Shown here: positions 7,495 through 15,879 of the stretch, piece after piece
Position numbering within the stretch: the stretch's first letter is position 1
Layout of the letters: every line of letters begins with the position of its first letter
From: CAVSXS01 sp963767715
GTDB taxonomy: Bacteria; Chloroflexota; Ktedonobacteria; Ktedonobacterales; Ktedonobacteraceae
Assembly (NCBI GenBank): GCA_963767715.1
Contig: CAVYFA010000014.1
Span: forward strand, 1-64,000
Length of the DNA stretch: 64,000 bases
Direction: 5' to 3'
Made by a program: the position numbers and the translations under genes
Notes under the pieces: model-generated
The model's input: the letters and a program-made list of their open reading frames with translations, nothing else
Database searches by the model: none
What the model was told of the DNA's origin: nothing

Positions 7495-8844
7495 TTGGAA
7501 CCAATAAGTGCTCAAAATCAGCACGCCGTAGTGATCGGCGCAAGCATGGCCGGTTTGCTGGCCGGCCGCGCGCTTGCGGAGCATTTCGCGCGCGTGACGA
7601 TTATCGAGCGCGATTGTCTTCCACAGAGTACGAACGCGCGTAAAGGAGTACCGCAAGGGCAGCACGTCCATGCTCTCCTGAAGAGGGGAGCAACTATCCT
7701 GGAGGATTTCTTCCCGGGCCTCTCTTCGGCGCTTGCTCGAGACGGAGCCCCCTTTATAGACACCATTGCCGATGTCTGCTGGTACCACTTTGGTGTGTGG
7801 AAAGCTCGCTTCCCAAGTGCCATTACAGGGTATAGTCAAAGCCGACCTCTCCTTGAGCGACATGTACGGGATTGCCTGGCGGAGCGAGCTAATGTCACCT
7901 TCCTTGATGGATGGGAGGTCACAGGGCTATGCGCCAGTGCCGGTCATACCCGCGTAACAGGTGTGCGACTGCGACATGGCGATGCTCCGCATCGCCAGGA
8001 GGAATTAGCGGCAGATCTGGTGTTTGATGCGAGCGGTCGCGGGTCACAAGCCCATCAGTGGTTGCTATCCATGGGGTATAGCAGGGTTGAGGAATTTGTT
8101 GTCAAGGTAGATGTTGGATACGCCAGCCGTATCTATCGTCACCTTGATCAAGCATTCCTCGACGGGAAAGCGCTCATCATCTACCCAACGCCTCCCCACG
8201 GCAAACGCGCGGGGTACATCTTTCCCATCGAAGGTGGTTGCTGGATGGTGACGTTGGCCGGTTGGCTGCAAGATTATCCGCCTGTTGACGAGGGGGGCTT
8301 TCTCGACTACGCCCGCAGCCTGCCCGTGCCCAACCTCTATCAGGCCATCAAAGCTGCTGATAGCTTGACGCCCATCGTCACTCATAAGTTCCCGGCCAAT
8401 CGCTGGCGGCACTACGAGCGCATGCAGGGCTTTCCAGATAGCTTCATCGTGCTTGGGGATGCGGCTTGCAGCTTCAATCCTATCTATGGTCAGGGAATGA
8501 CAACTGCCGCGCTTGAGGCCAGTGCCTTGAGCAACTACCTGCCTCAATACCTGCGTACTCACGGCGATCTGCAAGGCTTTGCTCACCATTTCCAGAAAAA
8601 GGTGGCCAGAGTGGTGAAGGTGCCCTGGCTATTGGCAACCGGTGAAGATTTCCGCTACCCGCAAACGGAGGGATATCGTCCCCCCGGCATGCGCCTGTTC
8701 AACTGGTACGGGGGCCGCGTGCATGCACTGGCCTGTTCTCATCCTTTGACAACCCTGCGCTTTTATGAAGTCCTGCACATGCTCAAGTCCCCGGTGGTGC
8801 TCTTCAATCCCCGTACTCTGTTTGCCGTCCTCTTCAAAAGATGA
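7495..8844 (+). CDS. FAD-dependent oxidoreductase (monooxygenase/GGR-like)
   Basis: Product of 449 aa. An N-terminal Rossmann FAD motif (HAVVIGASMAGLLAGRAL, residues 10-27) is followed by ARKGVPQGQHVHALL, typical of one FAD-monooxygenase/geranylgeranyl-reductase-like group. The second FAD site is VLGDAACSFNPIYGQGMTTA near residue 318. The enzyme probably uses FAD and NAD(P)H on a hydrophobic substrate. The start is a TTG at 7495 with AAGGGGG about 11 nt upstream; an ATG at 7485 is out of frame. The stop codon overlaps the start region of the alpha/beta hydrolase, so the two are probably co-translated and act on the same substrate chain. Confidence 0.85.
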   Translation: MEPISAQNQHAVVIGASMAGLLAGRALAEHFARVTIIERDCLPQSTNARKGVPQGQHVHALLKRGATILEDFFPGLSSALARDGAPFIDTIADVCWYHFGVWKARFPSAITGYSQSRPLLERHVRDCLAERANVTFLDGWEVTGLCASAGHTRVTGVRLRHGDAPHRQEELAADLVFDASGRGSQAHQWLLSMGYSRVEEFVVKVDVGYASRIYRHLDQAFLDGKALIIYPTPPHGKRAGYIFPIEGGCWMVTLAGWLQDYPPVDEGGFLDYARSLPVPNLYQAIKAADSLTPIVTHKFPANRWRHYERMQGFPDSFIVLGDAACSFNPIYGQGMTTAALEASALSNYLPQYLRTHGDLQGFAHHFQKKVARVVKVPWLLATGEDFRYPQTEGYRPPGMRLFNWYGGRVHALACSHPLTTLRFYEVLHMLKSPVVLFNPRTLFAVLFKR

Positions 8845-8855
8845 AGGAGCAATGC

Positions 8856-9647
8856 ATGGAATTGGTGGTACAAAACGTCAATGTGTACCTTGTAGACAAA
8901 GGCCTGGGCCAACCGATTCTGTTTTTACACGGGGTCCCTGATACTGCGCAGCTATGGTCTGCCGTGATTGCTGACTTGAGTGCCGGCTATCGTTGCCTGG
9001 CCCCTGACTTGCCCGGCTTCGGCCGGTCCATCGCTCCAACTCACTTTGATTGTTCGCTGGAAAATCGAGCAACCTTCATCGATGAGCTCGTGGGGGCCAT
9101 CGGTATCACGACTCCTCTCAATCTTGTGGTTCACGATCACGGTGGCCCTTATGGATTGGCCTGGGCGGTCAAGCATCCAGAGAAGGTCAATCGCATTGTT
9201 TGTATGAACACCTTCTTCCACTCCGAGTATCGTTGGCACCCGTGGGCACGCATCTGGCGCACTCCCCTACTTGGAGAGCTGAGCATGGCGCTGATGAACT
9301 GGCCATTGTTCCTCTGGGAATTACGGCGCGGTTCTCGCAAACTCACCCGCGATCAGATCAGTCGCGCCTATGCGCGCAGAAGCCCGATGATGAAGCAGGC
9401 TATTCTGCGTCTCTACCGCTCCACAGACTCGCTAGTCTTCGTCGGGTGGGAGGATTCGCTTCTCCAATTGACGTCTCGGGTTCCAACGCTAGTGCTTTGG
9501 GGAGATCATGATCCCTATATCCCCAAACAACTTGCCGGGCGCTTCGGAGCGCAGAGCGTTCAGCACTTTCCCGATTGCGGTCACTGGCTCCCCCAGGAAG
9601 CCGGTGACGAGGTCTCAAAACGGCTGAGAGCGTTTTTTTCCACATGA
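8856..9647 (+). CDS. alpha/beta hydrolase, haloalkane-dehalogenase/epoxide-hydrolase-like
   Basis: About 263 aa with a full alpha/beta-hydrolase core. The oxyanion region is FLHGVPDTAQLW. The nucleophile elbow is VVHDHGGPYG, where an Asp rather than Ser is the nucleophile, as in haloalkane dehalogenases and epoxide hydrolases. A late acid is in LWGDHDPYIP and the base is in DCGHWLPQE. The halide-binding Trp that usually follows the Asp is His here, so dehalogenase activity is doubtful. Start ATG 8856 is preferred because AAGGAG lies 6 nt upstream; an in-frame ATG at 8841 overlaps the oxidoreductase stop. It is translationally coupled to the FAD oxidoreductase. Confidence 0.85.
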   Translation: MELVVQNVNVYLVDKGLGQPILFLHGVPDTAQLWSAVIADLSAGYRCLAPDLPGFGRSIAPTHFDCSLENRATFIDELVGAIGITTPLNLVVHDHGGPYGLAWAVKHPEKVNRIVCMNTFFHSEYRWHPWARIWRTPLLGELSMALMNWPLFLWELRRGSRKLTRDQISRAYARRSPMMKQAILRLYRSTDSLVFVGWEDSLLQLTSRVPTLVLWGDHDPYIPKQLAGRFGAQSVQHFPDCGHWLPQEAGDEVSKRLRAFFST

Positions 9648-9669
9648 TCGACACGACATAGGTTGTTTC

Positions 9670-9844
9670 GGCTCTCCATCCTTCTGGGGAAATTCCAGTA
9701 GGGGCGGGAGTGGAGTGGAGCGGGGTGGGAACCCTTGGGTCGCCCTCTTTCACCCCAAAGGATGTAGACCAGCCGTGGCATCTGCGCATCCCATTTTACG
9801 CTGCCGTCTTGGGTCGCCCTCTTTCACCCCAAAGGATGTAGACC
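9670..9844. repeat. dispersed GGGAAATTCC/CCCTTGGGTCGCCC repeat with duplicated 37-bp end
   Basis: Second copy of the element seen at 5743. Its last 37 bp (9734-9770, starting CTTGGGTCGCCCTCTTTCAC) are repeated exactly at 9808-9844, separated by 37 bp. It occupies the space between the convergent hydrolase and desaturase genes. Confidence 0.85.
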
Positions 9845-9865
9845 CATCGCTGCTCGTCACCGATT

Positions 9866-10735
9866 TCATCCCTGCCTGGACAGGGAGCGGTGTACCAGCA
9901 TTTCTGGTGAGACGCGCTGCACATCGTGGATGAGTCGCAGCCGTTCTAATAGCCAGATCATGTAGCCTGAGATATCCACCTGCCACCAGTGCAGGCCGTG
10001 GAAGGCCGACCGTGGAAACGCATGGTGATTGTTGTGCCAGCCTTCACCCAGGCCCAGGAGTGCCACGACCCACTGGTTGCGGCTTCGATCATTCGTCTGG
10101 AAATCTCGCCTGCCAAATGTATGACAGACTGAGTTGACACTCCATGCTGCATGATTGGAGAGAAACATCCGTACCAGTCCGCCCCACAGTAGACCTGTCC
10201 AGCCACCAAGCAGCAAGGGTATAAAGAACGACAACAGAGACCAGACCCACACCGTACGGCTGACAAATACGACAACGCGGTCTTTAAACAGGTGAGGGCA
10301 GTAGATAGCAGGATCGGCATCGATATTGCCAAAGAACCAGCCCATATGTGCGTGAAAGAACCCATCGAGCGGACTATGTGGGTCGCCTTCTCGGTCGGCC
10401 CGCGCATGATGCTTGATATGAATAGCAGCCCAGTCGATCGGTGGCCCTTGAATAGCCATCGTGCCGGATACCAGCAAGAGAAACTTGACGACAGGGCGCG
10501 CCTGGAAACCACGATGCGTCAACATGCGGTGAAAGCCAACCGTCTCACCAAATCCTGCTATTATGTACATTCCTGCGAACAACGCCAGGTCCGACCAGTG
10601 AACCGCGTGCTGCCAGAGCAGCCATATAGCCACCAGCGTCCCCAGGAAAGGCAATACAACGACTATCAACAACACGATTTTGTAAAAAGCATTAGAGGGC
10701 AGTATGAAAGCCTCCCGGGATGGCCGATTGAACAT
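9866..10735 (-). CDS. acyl-CoA / acyl-lipid fatty acid desaturase
   Basis: Product of 289 aa, an integral membrane di-iron desaturase that places a double bond in fatty acyl chains. All three histidine boxes are present: HRMLTH (about residue 69), HIKHH (about 106) and HNNHH (about 238). They are set among four membrane helices in the usual layout of the stearoyl-CoA/delta-9 group. Start ATG 10735 has GGAGGAGA upstream. It is the last gene of a three-gene minus-strand operon with two membrane proteins, which suggests membrane-lipid adjustment. Confidence 0.93.
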   Translation of the reverse strand: MFNRPSREAFILPSNAFYKIVLLIVVVLPFLGTLVAIWLLWQHAVHWSDLALFAGMYIIAGFGETVGFHRMLTHRGFQARPVVKFLLLVSGTMAIQGPPIDWAAIHIKHHARADREGDPHSPLDGFFHAHMGWFFGNIDADPAIYCPHLFKDRVVVFVSRTVWVWSLLSFFIPLLLGGWTGLLWGGLVRMFLSNHAAWSVNSVCHTFGRRDFQTNDRSRNQWVVALLGLGEGWHNNHHAFPRSAFHGLHWWQVDISGYMIWLLERLRLIHDVQRVSPEMLVHRSLSRQG

Positions 10736-10767
10736 ATGTCTCCTCCAACTCTTACAGATATGCTTCC

Positions 10768-11259
10768 TTATGTAGCTCTCGAACGGGAGGTTGGAAGTCC
10801 ACCTCGCGTTTGCGATCTGTGCAAATAGGCATACCAGGCTACAAGACTCAGGCCAAGCGTCAGGGGACCAACAATCCAGTGAAATGCGTTTTCCGAGGGT
10901 GCCAGGTGTAGCTCGAAGATATGTGGGTCAATGGTTCCGAAAACGGCCAGCAGGGTATAGAATATGCCAAAGATCAGTCCCAGCCACAGCCTTGCTCGAG
11001 CGAAACGCAATGTAGCAAGCACGAGTATCCCGGCCAGACCCCATACAATATGCAGGATGGCATGTGGGATATGCCCAAGCAGAACCCCGGCCACCAGAGG
11101 GGGAGTAATTGCCTCAAGCCCACTTGAAAGTCTCAATGCCAGCGAACCAAGACCCTGCAGCAAAAGGCCGGGCATGAGAATCCAGAGGTAGATATGCAGA
11201 ATACCTTCCGGGGACATTGGGCGGCGGGTGGATATTAACCGGCGACTCGCTTGGCTCAT
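10768..11259 (-). CDS. four-helix membrane protein (DUF4383-like)
   Basis: About 163 aa from the ATG at 11259, which has AAAGGAGG upstream; longer readings up to 11319 overlap the preceding gene. The product has four hydrophobic helices with HIPHAILHIVWGLAGILVLA and GIFYTLLAVFGTIDPH, a layout like the DUF4383 protein at 25050. Its start overlaps the stop of the upstream membrane gene (ATGA-type), and the desaturase begins 33 bp after its stop, so the three genes form one operon. Function unknown. Confidence 0.75.
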   Translation of the reverse strand: MSQASRRLISTRRPMSPEGILHIYLWILMPGLLLQGLGSLALRLSSGLEAITPPLVAGVLLGHIPHAILHIVWGLAGILVLATLRFARARLWLGLIFGIFYTLLAVFGTIDPHIFELHLAPSENAFHWIVGPLTLGLSLVAWYAYLHRSQTRGGLPTSRSRAT

Positions 11260-12119
11260 GATATTGCCTCCTTTACCTGGGGCCTGATCTGGCGCACGAG
11301 CACAAGCGCACCAAAGCAAAGTGCTGTGGCGCTAAAAAAACCGAACCAGATCAACGTCTCCAACGGAGATTTAAAACGGTCGAGATGCAGCAGAGAGATG
11401 ATATCGACCAATAACCCCAGGCTCATCATGACCACCGCGGAGATCCGTACAGCCTCCCAGTTGCGCTCGCGCAGAGAAAGTACGCTCAAAACCGCCAGTG
11501 CCAGGAAAAATGCCCCGTATATCTGCGCCAGTGCCTGGTTCACAGTCCATGGCCACACTTGCACAACCAGCCCTGGGAGCAGCAGCATTGGCACGCCTAT
11601 CACAGTCAGGATGATCGCTTCCACAACCCACAGTGGAGCAAAGATATTGTCTCTTCGCGCTGTAGACCGGACTGATAGTGTGCCCGTTTTTTGCATGTAC
11701 CAGAGACCAGTGCCTACCAATAGCGGGTCAAGAATGTAGATGCTGAACCATAAGTATGGAAAAGAAGAAAACTCATGCGGGTAGGTGAAGAGTCGAAAGA
11801 GCGAGACGATTAAGATGACCGTCGTTGCCACGCCAATACTGATATACACGACGCGCGCCTGGAGAAAATTCCGCGCCACGCCGGCTAACAAAACCCCGAT
11901 GCCGGTTGCCAGGTAGAGCGAGGCGATAAAACGAGCATTTAAAGGCGTTGCCTGCCAGGGCTCCAGGCCGCTAATCATATCAGGCCAGATCAAAGCACGC
12001 ACGAAGTCGAATGCCTGTAGAGCAATGAAAAGCAAGGTAGCTCGTACCCACCATGGAAATGGGCGTTTCACGCTAACACCTCTCTTCTTTTGCTTACCCT
12101 GTAGATGCATCTTGACCAA
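11256..12119 (-). CDS. multi-pass membrane protein, unknown function
   Basis: Up to 287 aa with about eight hydrophobic helices and few charged loops. I recognise no family. The start could be the GTG at 12071 (MKRPFPWWVRATLLF), which has AGAGAGGTG just upstream and gives a typical inner-membrane N-terminus; the ATG at 12119 adds a basic tail. The gene is first in the operon with the DUF4383-like protein and the desaturase. Confidence 0.7.
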   Translation of the reverse strand: MVKMHLQGKQKKRGVSVKRPFPWWVRATLLFIALQAFDFVRALIWPDMISGLEPWQATPLNARFIASLYLATGIGVLLAGVARNFLQARVVYISIGVATTVILIVSLFRLFTYPHEFSSFPYLWFSIYILDPLLVGTGLWYMQKTGTLSVRSTARRDNIFAPLWVVEAIILTVIGVPMLLLPGLVVQVWPWTVNQALAQIYGAFFLALAVLSVLSLRERNWEAVRISAVVMMSLGLLVDIISLLHLDRFKSPLETLIWFGFFSATALCFGALVLVRQIRPQVKEAIS

Positions 12120-12667
12120 TCCATCCTGTCATCTGTAGGTGCCGATTTATCGTGCACACCGCCGATTATGCAGATTAACCAATTGATCCGGACATCGGTA
12201 GGACCCCATTGATTGCGCCTACGGCCGCCAAACAAGAGTAGGCGCCGATTGATCGCGCGCACCGCCGATTTATCGGCCAGTCCCATGGATGAGAGGATGT
12301 CCGCATTATTTCGTGAATCTGCATGATCGGCCAGTCCGTTGGATAGCAGGATGTCCACCTTAATTTGTTGATGTGCATATAAGGCCTTCCGGCGAACCAA
12401 CCTCAACGATTTTATTGAGCAAAGTATACACCTTGGCGTCAACGAAATCATGGGTGAGATTACACATATTTCGCAGATTTTGCTCTCCGTCCTTGCGGGG
12501 GAAATTGCAGTAGGGGCGGGAGTGGAGAAGGGTGGCGTGGGGACCCTTGGGTCGCCCTCTGTCACAAGGATGTTGACCCCCAGTTCTCGCTCGCTTGCCC
12601 CGATGTTAACGGGAATATATAATGATGTGCTTCTAATTGTGCATGTTTCGACAGAGGACAAAGTCGC
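12120..12667. repeat. intergenic region with several mosaic repeats
   Basis: No convincing gene in about 550 bp. Two GTAGG-GCCGATT units occur (about 12135-12170 and 12238-12280), the second with the hairpin GCCGATTTATCGGC. Two spaced ATGATCGGCCAGTC ends follow (about 12324 and the related one near 12274). A copy of the GGGAAATT...CCCTTGGGTCGCCC element lies at 12482-12580. The last 80 bp should hold the promoter of the gene at 12668. Confidence 0.75.
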
Positions 12668-13852
12668 ATGAACCTGCAGCCTGATCTTCCTGAGCGGAGA
12701 TTACGCAGAAGAGGCGCTCTCTTGATGCTCTACTTTCTTTTCCAGGCGGAGTTTGGTCTGGCCTGGGATAGAAGTTGGCACGATTACCTGGGGCGTGATC
12801 AGTTTTTGATTCCTCCTCATATCATGAGCTATACCGGTATAGGGCTAACCGGCCTTGTAGCGCTTATTCTGGTACTTATTGAGACTGTCCGCTATTACCA
12901 GAGGAAGCCGGGGGTCGATGCCAGTTCAACAATACGGGTATTGCGGGTTTTCGCAGCGCCTACAGGCTTTGTCATGGTGGGGTTTGGCACGCTGATCGAT
13001 TTGATCGCTGCCCCATTGGATAATTACTGGCATAGTTTATATGGCATCGATGTCACATTGTGGTCTCCTTTTCACCTGCTGGGACTGATCGGTAGTATTT
13101 TCGCCGGGGTAGGCCTCATTTACGTCTTTGCCTCTGAGGCTGTCATAGCGCGTACATCGGTGCATGTTCCCCGCCGTTGGTTAGGTCTGAACAGTCCCGA
13201 ATGGATGGCTCTTTTCTTCTTTGCTGTACTCATCGCGCTCTCTTTTATCGGTCTGACCGCCTTCAAGCCGGTGGCGCTCAACGCCGTGCCTGTCATAACC
13301 TACCCGGCCGCGCTTGCCTTTCCGGCCGCTTTCTGCTTGAGCGGGGCCGTGCAACTGACGCGTAAAGTTGGCTCCGCCTCTCTCGTGGCTTTGCTTGTCT
13401 GGGGCATAGCTCCCCTGATGCAAATCTTTGTCTGGTGGGCGCTGCATACTTCATCCACCATCGGGCATATTCCCTTTCGCCATGGCCAGGATCCGGTTTT
13501 GAATGTCGTATTCATGGTACTGCCACTCTATTTTCTACTCTGCGCGCTGCTCATTGACGGAGTATTCGCCTGGCAAAACCGTAAAAAAGCAGCGGCGAGC
13601 GCACTGCGAAATGCCTCGCTGATTGGACTTCTGATGGCAATACTGGCGGTCTTTGTTCCCACAGTCATCGCCCGGCTTCTGCATTTGCTCGTGCCAGAAC
13701 TTGCTTTCCCTCCAGATGTCTATCAGGCGCTACTCATTGATACTATCTGGCCGACTCTGCTCTTGAGCCTGCCCCTCACTCTCCTCGTAGGGTGGGTATC
13801 AGCGCTGGCAGGGTCAACGCTTGGCGCTAAATGGTATTCCAACAAAAGCTAA
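12668..13852 (+). CDS. polytopic membrane protein with conserved Trp/His/Asp loops, unknown function
   Basis: Product of 394 aa with about ten membrane helices. Polar loops near helix ends look functional: WDRSWHDYLGRDQFLIPPH (about 33-51) and APLDNYWHSLYGIDVTLW followed by SPFHLLGL (about 115-141). Both carry a repeated D-x-x-WH...G-D-x-x-x-P-H pattern, which suggests an internal duplication with possible metal-binding His/Asp. I cannot name a family. The ATG at 12668 has ACAGAGGACAAAGTCGC upstream, a modest site. Confidence 0.75.
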   Translation: MNLQPDLPERRLRRRGALLMLYFLFQAEFGLAWDRSWHDYLGRDQFLIPPHIMSYTGIGLTGLVALILVLIETVRYYQRKPGVDASSTIRVLRVFAAPTGFVMVGFGTLIDLIAAPLDNYWHSLYGIDVTLWSPFHLLGLIGSIFAGVGLIYVFASEAVIARTSVHVPRRWLGLNSPEWMALFFFAVLIALSFIGLTAFKPVALNAVPVITYPAALAFPAAFCLSGAVQLTRKVGSASLVALLVWGIAPLMQIFVWWALHTSSTIGHIPFRHGQDPVLNVVFMVLPLYFLLCALLIDGVFAWQNRKKAAASALRNASLIGLLMAILAVFVPTVIARLLHLLVPELAFPPDVYQALLIDTIWPTLLLSLPLTLLVGWVSALAGSTLGAKWYSNKS

Positions 13853-13859
13853 ACGATCC

Positions 13860-14591
13860 TTATTCGGCCTTGGCACCGGCGACGGTGATGCCGGTAGCGG
13901 CCTTGTCCGACATGCCATTGCGTTCCTGGCGCCACAGTAGCAGGGCGGTCAGCGACAGCCAGACCCATCCCATGATAATCTCGACTCTCTGGAAAAGGCC
14001 GTCCAGCACAGGGAACCCTGCCTTCTCGGCGATCGGCAGAGCAATGAAGCTAGCTATCGATATCAAAAGGATCAGCGCTCCGGTCACCCAGGAGTACGTC
14101 GCCCACCGACGATGTTGCGGGTCGGCAGCAAAACGCCGCGCCAGCACGAAGCACATGGCGGGGAGCACTACGAGAAAGAACACCCCGCCGTTGATCCCGT
14201 GAACCCAGCCGTGCCAGGTTTGCGGTTGGCCATTGACAGGAGTACCAGGCGGATACCCCCCGCCGGGGTCGGTCACAAACACACCAGCTATCAAGAGGCC
14301 CAACCCGAACAAGCCGACCAGCAGCGGCCCCCACACTGAAGCCCTACCCGTCCGCCAAATTCGCCGCAGCCCCACTGCAAAGGCGATGCACAGAGAGCCA
14401 CAGACGATAAAATTAGCGATCTGCTCCCAACCCTGGTTACTCAATGCAAGGTAGCTCACATCTGTTTGCCAGGCGCTGTAGCCAGGCCGCGTCGCCCCCT
14501 CGATCAGAAACACCACGATGAACAGCAGCGGCCCGATCACACCACACAGCAACAGAAACTCGGTACTCCCTATCTTCTTCAAAACGCGCAC
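13860..14591 (-). CDS. DUF998 family membrane protein
   Basis: Product of 243 aa with six hydrophobic helices. The signatures are GPLLFIVVFLIEGATRPGYS...DVSYLALSNQGW in the first part and FVTDPGGGYPPG...WHGWVHGINGG in the middle, typical of the DUF998 group of bacterial membrane proteins of unknown role. It is convergent with the preceding membrane gene (8 bp gap). ATG at 14591, with GGAAGGAGG upstream. Confidence 0.85.
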   Translation of the reverse strand: MRVLKKIGSTEFLLLCGVIGPLLFIVVFLIEGATRPGYSAWQTDVSYLALSNQGWEQIANFIVCGSLCIAFAVGLRRIWRTGRASVWGPLLVGLFGLGLLIAGVFVTDPGGGYPPGTPVNGQPQTWHGWVHGINGGVFFLVVLPAMCFVLARRFAADPQHRRWATYSWVTGALILLISIASFIALPIAEKAGFPVLDGLFQRVEIIMGWVWLSLTALLLWRQERNGMSDKAATGITVAGAKAE

Positions 14592-14616
14592 GAAAGAGCC
14601 TCCTTCCCTGGACCCC

Positions 14617-14690
14617 GTAGGGCCCGATTTATCGCGGCCACCGCCGATTTATCGGCCAGGGTTCCCTCCACGACTTTCCCGAATGCCTCA
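14617..14690. repeat. GCCGATTTATCG-type repeat with conserved 3' tail
   Basis: GTAGGGCCCGATTTATCGCG followed by GCCGATTTATCGGCC and then CCACGACTTTCCCGAATGC. The same order, including the tail, occurs at 60477-60545. It lies just upstream of the DUF998 gene. Confidence 0.8.
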
Positions 14691-14754
14691 GTAAGCGAGA
14701 ATCTTCATGATGCGCATCCAATCTCTTGATCGATCTCACCTGAGAGGTCATCCC

Positions 14755-15399
14755 TCAGTGGGACACAAGCAGATGCTCGACCAGGAGCTGCGCCAGCCAC
14801 GTTTCATAGCGCTCGGGCTCCCAGCGTTGTTCCACGACAAGCATGCGATAAAGATCATAGCTGGTCAGCACCCACAGCACATCAATTGCTTCCTCCAAGG
14901 ACAGACCAGGGCGCAGTGCCCCCTGCTTGCCCAGTGAGGCAATCAACCGCGCCTGGTTGTGCCGCCGTCTCGCCTCGATCTGCCGCGTCACATCCGCCAG
15001 CTCGGGTGCCACAGCTCCGGCCGTCCGCAACAATTCCAGCGAGCTTACCAGCGGCTCATAAGCCTGGCGGGTAATCTGAGCCACGAGTGAGAGTTGTCTT
15101 GCCGGATCCTCTAGCGCGCGCAGTTCCTCGATGAGTTGTCGGACGCGTGGGCTGAAAACCTCAGGATTGATTGCCTCAGCCAGCAGCGCGAGCTTGGAGC
15201 CAAACACGGCCGTTATCGTTTTGGGCGAGACTTCAGCCAGTTCGGCAATAGCCTCCATGGTCGTCACGGCATACCCACGGCTCTCGAATAATTCACGAGC
15301 GGCCACCAGGATTTGTCGGCGCGTCTCTTCAGCCTGCCGCTGGCGCACCTGCGAGTGATAGGGGCGTTTTTCCTCCCCAGACTGAGATACATGTTTCAT
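14755..15399 (-). CDS. TetR/AcrR family transcriptional regulator
   Basis: About 214 aa from the ATG at 15399 (MKHVSQSGEEK); an upstream in-frame extension to 15501 has no good ribosome-binding site. The N-terminal helix-turn-helix is clear: RRQILVAARELFESRGYAVT, then IAELAEVSPKTITAVFGSK (about residues 27-70). The C-terminal ligand domain is all-helical and unclassified. It probably represses its own or a neighbouring gene; no operator could be fixed. Confidence 0.88.
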   Translation of the reverse strand: MKHVSQSGEEKRPYHSQVRQRQAEETRRQILVAARELFESRGYAVTTMEAIAELAEVSPKTITAVFGSKLALLAEAINPEVFSPRVRQLIEELRALEDPARQLSLVAQITRQAYEPLVSSLELLRTAGAVAPELADVTRQIEARRRHNQARLIASLGKQGALRPGLSLEEAIDVLWVLTSYDLYRMLVVEQRWEPERYETWLAQLLVEHLLVSH

Positions 15400-15542
15400 A
15401 CAAAAAGCATACCATATTCGATAGGTGAAATGCCAGTCAATAGACGCTTTCCTATTGATGCTTGATCCTTTGCAAAAAATTCTAGCCTGCCGAAGAAACA
15501 CTGGTGTTATGAAACAGTCGTAATCAAACGACCATCAAGAAA

Positions 15543-15708
15543 GAGTAGGGCCCGGTTTACCGCGGCCACCGCCGATTATGCACATTAACGAATAAATGCG
15601 GACAGCTTTGTAGGGGCGGGAGTGGCGTGGACGGGCGGCGGGGGCGCTTGCGCCGCCCTGGGCATTGTCCGCACCAAATCTTCAATCAGCATTATCGGCC
15701 AGTCTAGT
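15543..15708. repeat. composite mosaic element (GCCGATT module + GTAGGGGCGGGAG module), copy 1
   Basis: It starts at GAGTAGGGCCCGGTTTACCG, passes GCCGATTATGCACATTAACG, then GTAGGGGCGGGAGTGGCGTG and GGGCGCTTGCGCCGCCCTG, and ends at AGCATTATCGGCCAGTCT. The full order recurs at 60840-61004 with only scattered differences. The short ends GGGCC...GGCC are in inverted orientation. The remaining gap (15709-15879) holds the promoter of the HAD gene. Confidence 0.85.
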
Positions 15709-15770
15709 GATCGTCCACACTCCTCTTGCCTGCTTACAACTTTTTCCTACACCCAGGAAACACATTCTCC

Positions 15771-15800
15771 TTGACAGGCAAACAAAACAAAAGGTACTGT
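15771..15800 (+). promoter_or_regulatory. candidate sigma-70-type promoter of the HAD gene
   Basis: TTGACA at 15771-15776, an 18-bp spacer and TACTGT at 15795-15800, 80 bp before the ATG at 15880. The -35 is a perfect match and the -10 matches 4 of 6. Confidence 0.45.
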
Positions 15801-15879
15801 AACCACTACAGATCTATCTATATTGAGCACAGCTATTCAAATACCACTGTTGAGCTAATACCTCTGAAAGAAGTGCAGA

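Noticed and set aside
7290..7643. Frames across the G-rich repeat block
   Set aside because: They consist of repeated GACAAL-type peptides encoded by the repeats and run out of frame into the FAD oxidoreductase.
12135..12290. Spaced GCCGATT repeats considered as a CRISPR array
   Set aside because: Units are not regularly spaced or identical, there are no unique spacers of constant length and no cas genes are nearby.
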